The notes beneath the pieces are model-generated. The model did no database searches. It was not told where the DNA came from and saw nothing but the letters and a program-made list of their open reading frames with translations. Below are positions 14,600 to 21,859 of a stretch of DNA of 23,727 bases, piece after piece (within the stretch, counting starts at the first letter, position 1; every line of letters begins with the position of its first letter). Source of the DNA: Terfezia claveryi (lineage: Eukaryota; Ascomycota; Pezizomycetes; Pezizales; Pezizaceae); the NCBI GenBank assembly GCA_015179025.1, contig WHUX01000479.1:1-23727 (forward strand), in the 5' to 3' direction. A program made the position numbers and the translations under genes.

Positions 14600-14937
14600 G
14601 ACACCCGAACAGACTTGTTCGAGTGTCAAATTAAAGAGGTTGATATGCTAGAAAAGCAAGAGATTTGACAGTCGAACAGAGTTGTTCGGGTGTCGAATAA
14701 GCAGAAGATTTGACAGTCGAACAGAGTTGTTCGGGTGTCGAATAAGGGAAAGGTGAAGATTTGACAGTCGAACAGAGTTGTTCGGGTGTCGAATAAGGAA
14801 AAGCAAGAGATTTGACAGTCGAACAGAGTTGTTCGGGTGTCGAATAAGCAGAAGATTTGACAGTCGAACAGAGTTGTTCGGGTGTCGAATAAGGGAAAGG
14901 TGAAGAAATGACAGTCGAACAAGCTTGTCCGGGTGTC
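14600..14937 (+). repeat. Seven tandem 28-bp palindromes, first half of right LTR
   Basis: The first unit starts at 14600 and main units run from 14667 to 14937, with the same variants and spacing as 4876-5213. Confidence 0.95.
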
Positions 14938-15371
14938 AAGAGAGATGGGTGTCAGTATGACGGTTAGTTCGAGGCAGAATTACGCAAAAGTTAGTCTTGC
15001 TGGTTGATAATGATGTTATTGTGACGGAAAGCAGAAGAATACGGTCGTTATGGTATTTTTATGGAAGAACTCGAGGGAGGCGAGAAGAACAGCGATTTTG
15101 TGATGTACAATTCTACTTTTGTGATCTCTCTATCTTTTCTTCTTTTCTAAGTTAGCAATACTATTGAAGCTCTCACCCGGTCCTTCTGTGCATATTCTTC
15201 CGTTAAGATGGAGAATAAGGAAGAGTAGGGAAAAGTTTGATTTTTTGAAGTTTTTTTTAGTTTTTTTTATTATTATTTTATTTTTATTATTTACTTATGG
15301 GTTTTCGTTTATCAAGTGATTTAGTTAGTTAAATGAATGGCATTGTTTTTGGTGATTTGCTTGTTTACGCT

Positions 15372-15664
15372 GACACCCGAACAGACTTGTTCGAGTGTCA
15401 AATTAAAGAGGTTGATATGCTAGAAAAGCAAGAGATTTGACAGTCGAACAGAGTTGTTCGGGTGTCGAATAAGGGAAAGGTGAAGATTTGACAGTCGAAC
15501 AGAGTTGTTCGGGTGTCGAATAAGGAAAAGCAAGAGATTTGACAGTCGAACAGAGTTGTTCGGGTGTCGAATAAGCAGAAGATTTGACAGTCGAACAGAG
15601 TTGTTCGGGTGTCGAATAAGGGAAAGGTGAAGAAATGACAGTCGAACAAGCTTGTCCGGGTGTC
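15372..15664 (+). repeat. Six tandem 28-bp palindromes, second half of right LTR
   Basis: Same six-unit array as 5648-5940, including the missing 45-bp unit. Confidence 0.95.
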
Positions 15665-15951
15665 AAGAGAGATGGGTGTCAGTATGACGGTTAGTTCGAG
15701 GCAGAATTACGCAAAAGTTAGTCTTGCTGGTTGATAATGATGTTATTGTGACGGAAAGCAGAAGAATACGGTCGTTATGGTATTTTTATGGAAGAACTCG
15801 AGGGAGGCGAGAAGAACAGCGATTTTGTGATGTACAATTCTACTTTTGTGATCTCTCTATCTTTTCTTCTTTTCTAAGTTAGCAATACTATTGAAGCTCT
15901 CACCCGGTCCTTCTGTGCATATTCTTCCGTTAGGAACGAAGTGCCTTCATA

Positions 15952-15956
15952 TCGGT
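15952..15956. repeat. Target-site duplication of element B, right copy (TCGG or TCGGT)
   Basis: Matches 4703-4707. It belongs to the element A codons for Tyr-Arg (TAC CGA on the minus strand). Confidence 0.85.
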
Positions 15957-17544
15957 ATGAAAGCAAGGCTTTGGAGGTAAAGCTCTGTAGGTTGTGATGG
16001 TCGGTGAGGATAGTGAATGGTCGTGGGAGCTGGTGTAAGTAGATGTGCCATTTTTCAAGAGCCAGAATGATTGCTAGCAATTCCTTATCTCCAATGCCAT
16101 AATTGCATTCAGCGGGTGACATTATTTCCGAAATAAATGCAACTGGGTGCAGAACAAATTTCCCATCTTTTGGGTGTTTCTGTGTCAGGATTCCGGAGGT
16201 GACATAATCTGAGGCATCCGTTTCGACCAAGGTCTCAAGCTCAAGGTCGAAATGGCGGAGGATGGGTGCAGAGGTGAAGGTTTTCTTGAGAAGTTTAAAA
16301 ACCTCTTCATATGAAGAATTCCAAACAAAAGGAACATCTTTTCGAAGCAAGTTAAAAAGAGGTTGGCAAAGAGCAGAATACTTATTGATAAACCTGCGGT
16401 AAAAATTGGCAAATCCAAGAAAACACTAGATATCCTTAACAGAACGAGGGGTCTCCCAATTAAGAACTGTATTAACCTTCTCGGGGTCCATTTCCAAGCC
16501 ATACTCAGAGATAATAAATCCCAAGAATGAGGTTTTCTCAACCGAGAATTCGCATTTCTCTAGTTTCATAAATAACCCAGATTCCTTGAGTTTTTGGAGA
16601 ACCTTTCGCACCTGTTCCTTAAGTTCTTTTAGATTCCTTGAGTAAATCAAAATGTCGTCGATGTAGCATATACAGAAGATATCTAGGTATTCACAGAGGG
16701 TATCATTCATGAATCGTTGAGCGGTAGCAGAGGCATTAGTCAACCCAAAGGGCATAACTAGAAATTCAAAAAGTCCGTACCGAGTGCGGAAGGCAGTTTT
16801 CCACTCATCAGCTTCTTTAATACGGATTTGGTTGAAGCATGCACATAAATTGAGGCGTGTAAAGTATTTGCATCCTCGAATCTGGTTCAGGGTTTCTTCG
16901 ATGCGAGGTAGCGGGTTTCTATCCTTAATCATGATATCATTTAGAGCATGGTAGTCGACACATAGACGTAAGGAACCATCCTTTTTTTTGACAAATAGGA
17001 CCAGAGAGGCTGCAGAAGAAGAACTGGCTCATATGAAGGATTTGGAGAAATTCTCGTCGATCCATTTGCGTACTTCCTTGAGTTCTGAGTCAGACATAGA
17101 GTACATGCAGCCAAAAGGAGGTTTGGCTCCTTCTTGCAAAGGAATAGCATGGTCAACCTATCGATGTGGGGGTAGTATTCGAGCTTCTTTTTCTGAAAAG
17201 AAAGCAAGATAATCATGATATTCAGAAGGAACCAATTTAGCCCCAGGTTCAATGGACTCATCCTCGTCAACGGAGGCATATATTGCTGCAATACAGAGGT
17301 GAGCATCCGGGTTCTTGATAGCAACCTGAAAAGCTGCTCTGGAAATAATTGATATCCGAAGTGGGTTAGTCACGGGAGGTGTTTTCGGAGGGTGGGTTGG
17401 TAGGCAATAGGCATGGCAAAATCCGGAGGCGAAGGTGATGGTATTAACTGACCAGTCAATCGTTGGGTTGTGTCACCTAAGCCATGTTTTTCCCACAATC
17501 AAGTCCCACCCGGCTAACTTGGTAACATAGAATGTGAGGGTTTC
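15952..17544 (-). pseudogene. Element A pol: reverse transcriptase and partial RNase H
   Basis: One minus-strand frame shared with the protease runs through [23 protein letters not shown] (near 16.95-17.01 kb), [20 protein letters not shown] and YIDD (16654-16665). The connection domain starts CFLGFANFYRRFI, and the RNase H has VETDAS and FTILTDHHNLQSF. It stops at the B insertion after KALLSYR and resumes at 4706. In-frame stops are at 17473-17475 (TGA), 17158-17160 (TAG), 17029-17031 (TGA) and 16426-16428 (TAG). All can come from CGA or CAG by C-to-T. The first catalytic Asp, in what should be LDL, is Asn (AAT at 16849-16851), a G-to-A change. The enzyme is dead on two counts. Confidence 0.93.
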
Positions 17545-18024
17545 TTAATGTTGGTCGATAGAGAGTTTCAAGGTGCAAGTGTGTGTGATTTTTCCGATAG
17601 GTGAGGGTTTCCCATCAGCAAGTACGAGATCTTCCGACTTGTTTTTCACGTCCAATGGCAAGTTCATGTTCATGGCATAGTCAATATCAATAAACTGGGA
17701 GCTAGCTCCCGAGTCTACTATGCACGTGGCAGAAAGCTCTTCATTGACTATACACGGCAAAGCAAGTGGGTCTTCAGACCCCAAATCATGACAATCAGCA
17801 GAAAGCACAGCAATTCTAGAAATTCGCAATGCATTCGCAAGGCGCCATTGATGAGCTAGTCGTTGACGGGACTTACGAGAAACCAAAGGTAATATATAAC
17901 CAGTACCTTCTAAGTGGACTTCCTTCAAAACAGAAAATGAATTAAACACATGGACAGGGTCATGGACAGGATTGATGGCGCCAGGTTGCATCCTGGCACT
18001 CTCTAATCGGCCATCATTGATCAA
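17545..18024 (-). pseudogene. Element A protease region
   Basis: About 159 residues open in the pol frame, containing CIVDSGASSQFID, the active site of a retroviral-type aspartic protease (DSGA at about 17704-17715). It ends at a TAA at 17545-17547, after which the frame continues with FYVTKLAGWDLIVGKTW, so the TAA is a nonsense change in a longer gag-pol frame. It is in a different frame from the zinc-knuckle ORF just upstream; the switch near 18021 is an indel or an old frameshift site. Confidence 0.85.
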
Positions 18025-19205
18025 AGAGTATGTTCGTTTTTTGACAACTCAAAGAGATTGTCGGTGGTGGTATCGGGAGAGGCAGTGGGGGTAGGACCAG
18101 CTACAGCCAACTTTTTATTTTTGGCTGAGACCGGGCAGACTGTCGCCCAATGACCAGATCCTCCACAATACATACACAGGTTATTGTCTCTGCGGTGTTT
18201 GCGGATTTCGGGGGTTAAGGGTCCACGTTTTTTCGTTGTGGTCAAAATGTCCATGGGTCCAGTGGCGGTACCAACTGAAGTAGAAGGGGCTAGTGAACGG
18301 GTAGGGGTCATGGATTGGTTGTAGCCGGAGGCTCTAAGAGGGTGTTGGGTGCGTAGGAGTTTAGCACAGTTGTCCAGCTTAATTCAAAGCTGGACAAATT
18401 CGTCGAAAGATTCTGGGGGAGAGGCTTGATAGGAAAGGGCTGTTTTGAGCCCGGTATTAGCCCCGTTGGTAAAGAAGGATATTTTAGTCCTATCATCATA
18501 GGCTAAAATTGTCGTGTGAGTTACAAACTCAGCATGGTAAGAGGAACAATCGCGGTCTCCTTGGCGGAGATTAAGCAATTTGTGTTCTGCAGTGGCGCGA
18601 GCATCGGGATCATCGTAGGCATTTTTCAATGCCTTAGCGAAGGCTTCATAAGTAGAGAAATCAACAGTCCCACTTGTTTTGTTGAGGTGGGGCTCAAACC
18701 AATTGGCAGCAGATCCAGAGAGGTAGGAAGCAGCATAGGCAATTTTGGCTGCTTCACTAGTATATCGAGAGGGATCGGAGGAGAACACCAAAGAAAGCTT
18801 GGTGAGAAATCGAGTGAATTTTGATCGAGTGCCATCAAAATTCTTAGGCTCATGAACTTTAGGGGCACGAGTAGAGGTAGGCACTGAAGCGCGGACATGG
18901 AGGAGGCTTGGGAGGGTTAAGCCATATTGATATCCGCGGTTATAATAGACCCAGAGTGACTCAGTTGAGGTAGAAGTGCCTGTGAGTGGTTAAGCGAAAG
19001 TTGATGGTACTCCACGTGCTGACTATATGCCGGCACCATGGGCTGTATGAATGGTGGTGAAAAACGAGGCAGGAGTTCCTGCAGGAATATGTGGTAAAGC
19101 AGACGGAGGGGTATTGTCAGTTCGGAGGGCAGCGACCAAGGTGCGCCATATAGCAATTTCAGAAGGTGGAGCGGAGCCAGAGGCCTCCATACGTGCTTCG
19201 GACAT
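18021..19205 (-). pseudogene. Element A gag
   Basis: The start is probably the ATG at 19203-19205 (MSEARMEASGSAPPSEIAIW). That frame stops at about 19023-19025. The capsid region is in 18384-18884: EPKNFDGTRSKFTRFLTKL, then LSGSAANWFEPHL, and LRQGDRDCSSYHAEF, typical of fungal gypsy Gag. After a TGA at 18384-18386 the same frame continues to a zinc knuckle CMYCGGSGHWATVC (18135-18176; C-x2-C-x4-H-x4-C). It would encode the particle protein, but the stops and a frame change make it a pseudogene. Confidence 0.88.
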
Positions 19206-19325
19206 ATTTATTTGTAGCAGAGACTATATGCCGATGCAATAAAGTGTTAAGGACGGAGGTTGTGAGGGGATTCCCACATCGATGCGGTAAACAATGTTGC
19301 AGGAGGTGGATGCAAATGTCGAGGT

Positions 19326-19357
19326 ATCACACACGTAGGGGGCTTTACGTGTGTGAT
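19326..19357. repeat. Perfect 12-bp inverted repeat in the element A leader
   Basis: ATCACACACGTA (19326-19337) and TACGTGTGTGAT (19346-19357) are perfect complements around eight bases. It lies between the A TATA box and the gag ATG, so the transcript would form a strong hairpin. Confidence 0.85.
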
Positions 19358-19550
19358 CGAGTGTCTAGGGACTTCGGGCGAAACCAAAGTTGAGCGAGGT
19401 GTCAAGGTCAATGTCAAGAAGGCGAGGTAGTCTGAGCTACACTCGAAAACTGGGGTGCAGATATATTCGTATAACAACTAGGTACAGGAGAGTAGACAAG
19501 TTGTTGCATGGGGAAGAAAGAAACAGAATACAGACCGCAAGAACAGGCTT

Positions 19551-19558
19551 CTTTTATA
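19551..19558 (-). promoter_or_regulatory. TATA box of element A (TATAAAAG)
   Basis: On the minus strand CTCTATAAAAGAAGCC lies about 350 bases before the gag ATG, with a pyrimidine-rich stretch downstream. This is the usual arrangement at the U3/R boundary of an LTR. Confidence 0.55.
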
Positions 19559-19809
19559 GAGATCCTGTCTCCATCTCGAACAATACCTTTTTGGCTAATA
19601 CAACGGTCTAGACAAAGCATAACGGAAGATGAATACGCAAGCTAGCTCATGGATACACGGATCCTGTAAGATCGTCGAGAACGAGACGTCTGGCAATAAC
19701 AGATAACGCTAGTGCAAACAGAAGACCTGAAGAATTGTACATAAGCGAAGGTGAAATTTCTGATAAGCTAAAGAAAGAGTTTTGAGTGAGAGCAGGTTGT
19801 TCCCAATCT

Positions 19810-20096
19810 GAGAGTCGTGCCAGTTTTGGTTCGACTCTCGAATAAGGTCTAGGTCAAAATAGGGTTCGAGGGTTTCTGGGGTATTTCCTAAATCTAAGAG
19901 TCGTGCCAGTTTTGGTTCGACTCTCAAATAAGGTTTGGGTCAAAATAGGGTTTGAGGGTTTCTGGGGTATTTCCTAAATCTGAGAGTCGTGCCAGTTTTG
20001 GTTCTACTCTCAAATAAGGTTCGGGTCAAAATAAGGTTCGAGGTTTTCCAGAGTATTTCCTAGTTTGAGAGTCTTGCCAGTTTTGGTTCGACTCTC
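19810..20096 (+). repeat. Four tandem 86-bp repeats, each with a 30-bp palindrome
   Basis: Palindromes lie at 19810-19839, 19896-19925, 19982-20011 and 20067-20096 (period 86, 86, 85). The arms are GAGAGTCG and CGACTCTC with an inner CCA/TGG pairing around GTTT. The third has CTACTCTC and the fourth GAGAGTCT, so decay has begun. The right half reads GGTTCGACTCT, close to the RNA polymerase III box B consensus GGTTCGANNCC. Confidence 0.95.
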
Positions 20097-20261
20097 AAGT
20101 GTCAAATCCATAAGCGAGCGACTAGGACTTCTGGGATACAGTCAGATGTCGGCTAGCCAGGAGAGGCAGGGTCGAGAACATAGTCATATGATATACTTTG
20201 GCAAGTGCGTGGGTTGCCGGCGATATCGATCGGGGTCAGGATCGTGATTCGAGAGGGTTCG
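20097..20261 (+). other. Unassigned leader sequence between palindrome array and copia LTR
   Basis: No ORF or motif is convincing. Base composition is balanced, unlike the AT-rich copia fragment that starts at 20262, which supports a junction there. Confidence 0.5.
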
Positions 20262-20564
20262 TAACAGAAAGTCATAGAAGAGATGATCATTAAGTCATAA
20301 CTATTGAGACAAGTAAGTAGTAACCTTAAGTAGTAAAGTTGCATCATACAATGATAATAGATACCAAGTTAGGAAAGTAAGCAAAGATAATAGGAACATA
20401 TAAACAATATATAAATATATATAAAAGAAATAATACAAAAGTGTTTAATCAGATAGAAAGTATCCATATTGGGTATCAGTATAATGTGGAAGCAATTTTA
20501 AGAAACAACAATGTATTGTATAGAAATACTTAACTATATTGAAAGGAAATGATTATTTTCAATA
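20262..20564 (-). repeat. Ty1/copia 3' LTR, decayed (303 bp)
   Basis: On the minus strand it begins TATTGAAAATAAT directly after a purine-rich tract and ends TTTCTGTTA. Copia LTRs usually begin TGTTG and end CA; here both ends have become TA, as expected from G-to-A and C-to-T decay. It is AT-rich with TATA-like sequence inside. The left boundary is supported by the composition change at 20261/20262. Confidence 0.65.
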
Positions 20565-20576
20565 CTCCTTCTCACT
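20565..20576 (-). other. Copia polypurine tract
   Basis: On the minus strand AGTGAGAAGGAG stands between the end of the copia coding remnant and the LTR, the normal place for the plus-strand primer. Confidence 0.6.
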
Positions 20577-20587
20577 TGTTATCCTAT

Positions 20588-20800
20588 GATTAATCCTTAA
20601 AAATAGAAGAACTGTAGACTAGGAAAGGCTTTTGAATATATGTCTGCTGGATTGTATTCACCAAGAATGTGCAATAGCATGATAGTGCCAGAGTTAACAA
20701 GTTCGCAGACGAAATAATAAGTAACATCAATATCCTTTGACTTATCAGAGATTTGAGGATTATAAGATAGGTCAATAGAGCTATTATGGTGGCTAAGAAG
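20588..20800 (-). pseudogene. Copia RNase H C-terminal fragment
   Basis: A minus-strand frame reads NPQISDKSKDIDVTYYF, then ELVNSGTI, then EYNPADIYSKAFPSLQF. It matches the end of Ty1/copia RNase H, which typically has NP..H.RSKHIDV.YHF, RE.V..G.I and ADI.TK.L. The His of KHIDV is Asp here. Sequence upstream (above about 20800) decays quickly and the rest of pol is absent. With the adjacent tract and LTR this is the 3' end of a copia element lodged in the element C leader. Confidence 0.82.
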
Positions 20801-20849
20801 TTATTTGTGATAAGAGTAATAGCAAAAGTTATTTTTTAGCTTAGTTTGT

Positions 20850-21246
20850 TAGACTTACTAGAAAGGGAGTATATTATGCGGGGGAATTCTTGTACTTTGA
20901 TACTTTCATTAAGAAATATATACATCATTTTTACACACAAAAGGAAAGTACGAAAATCTTCACTCTGTTACCTTAAGACGATTGATAGCCTGCTTTATAT
21001 ACTACTATCGATTATCGTTTACTTTTTCTTGAGTCTTAAATCTATCACTTACATATGTCGAGACACATAAGTCTTAAGAATCGCTTATTTCTCATTGAGA
21101 TCGATCCTCGCTTATAGAATTTTTGCTTATCGTAAGAATACTCCGTGATGATTCTGCGAGATACCAATAGATTCCGCCACCTCATTCAACTCTCCGAATA
21201 TCTAAGAAAGTAATAGTCACTTTAACTATTTGCGATCTTCTTCATA
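20850..21246 (+). other. 3' part of the element C LTR-like leader
   Basis: AT-rich, with no believable gene. It ends CTTCTTCATA, like the B LTR end GCCTTCATA, and the C primer site follows. The 5' limit against the copia remnant is approximate. Confidence 0.55.
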
Positions 21247-21247
21247 T

Positions 21248-21265
21248 TGGTCCCTTCCCCCGGAG
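21248..21265 (+). other. Primer binding site of element C
   Basis: TGGTCCCTTCCCCCGGAG begins one base after TTCATA. It differs from the B site by two bases (CGA against CCC) and shares the following AG. This is the clearest non-coding link between B and C. Confidence 0.7.
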
Positions 21266-21312
21266 AGCTGAGGCAGTAGGATAAGTAGACTTCTGCAGAA
21301 TTGTCAGAACAT

Positions 21313-21579
21313 ATGTATCGATATCACTCAAAAAAATTGGTACAGAAGGAGGAGAATCGAAAAAAACCCCTTTCAGCCATAATTTTAAGTGCAACCCTTA
21401 CATTAAAGCCTGTGAAGGCTTTCTTGGCTTTTGCGGCTTTTATAGCTTTTGTCTGTGTATATTTGTTCCTATTCTTTGTTTTTTACTTGTGGTGTACCCA
21501 ACTCAAAAATACTGAAATAGAGGGAGGTGTCAAAATAATTGGCTTCGTGCTCGGAATTTTGTACAGAATAGCTGCCTAA
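21313..21579 (+). other. Small ORF with one hydrophobic helix in the element C leader
   Basis: 88 codons from ATG. Residues at about 36-60 are strongly hydrophobic (AFLAFAAFIAFVCVYLFLF and on). It occupies the place of the N-terminal part of B ORF1, which is not hydrophobic in this way apart from a short WVWMTIVWMLM. C-to-T decay raises Phe, Leu and Ile content, so the helix may be a by-product. Confidence 0.3.
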
Positions 21580-21859
21580 AAAAGCATAAAAATAAGGGAA
21601 AATCAAGCAGAAAGAAAAGAGGAAGAATCGAGAGAAAACATACCTAAGTTTTATTTACGCATATCATACATTTTTGTAGGTTGAATTCCTATATTCAGAA
21701 TTCTCGAGAGCAAGTATTTTACCCTCCATTTCATTATGGAATATAGGGAGCCCTACATATGTGATACTGTATCTTCACCTACCAAAATCAAGAAAGCCAT
21801 GTAATCAAAGTTGCAGGCTTAGAATGTTCCTCAGCAATCTATATTAGCTACTGCTTTTT

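Larger units (their letters stand above)
4707..15951 (+). mobile_element. Element B: complete gypsy-type LTR retrotransposon with a third ORF
   Basis: The order is LTR (4707-6227), PBS, gag-protease ORF, RT-RNase H-integrase ORF, a third ORF, polypurine tract, LTR (14432-15951), flanked by TCGG(T). RNase H before integrase places it in Ty3/gypsy. The LTRs are 1521 and 1520 bp, and the only difference I found by eye is one T in a T run, so the insertion is recent. All three ORFs are uninterrupted. The reverse transcriptase has FIDD rather than YxDD, an insertion after it, and the fungal signatures SGYDQ, TTLPQG and GPDGLSRR. There is no chromodomain. The element lies in the RNase H region of element A. 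Confidence 0.95.
14432..15951 (+). repeat. Element B right LTR, internally duplicated
   Basis: It has the same internal structure as the left LTR, with halves at 14435-15205 and 15207-15932 and ends TGTGATGG and CCTTCATA. It is one T shorter than the left LTR in the first T run. I saw no other difference by eye. Confidence 0.95.
15952..19789 (-). mobile_element. Element A: older gypsy retrotransposon, 5' arm
   Basis: Read on the minus strand from about 19.6 kb downward: promoter or leader, gag, zinc knuckle, protease, RT and the first part of RNase H, interrupted at 15952 by element B and continuing at 4706. The RT is of the YIDD type typical of fungal Ty3/gypsy elements. The right boundary is not fixed because its LTR partner is outside the window; 19789 is where element C-like repeats begin. 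Several nonsense codons and two frame changes make it non-functional. Confidence 0.85.
19206..19789 (-). other. Element A leader and probable LTR sequence
   Basis: There is no gene here. On the minus strand it holds a TATA box (19551-19558), then a pyrimidine-rich stretch, then the leader to the gag ATG. A stretch starting TGGTTTCGCCCGAAG on the minus strand, near 19370-19387, could be a primer binding site, but this is weak. The LTR ends cannot be set without the second LTR. Confidence 0.5.

Noticed and set aside
19810..20096. tRNA-derived repeats or a SINE
   Set aside because: Only a box-B-like motif is present; I see no box A or tRNA-like body, and the 86-bp tandem layout does not fit a SINE.
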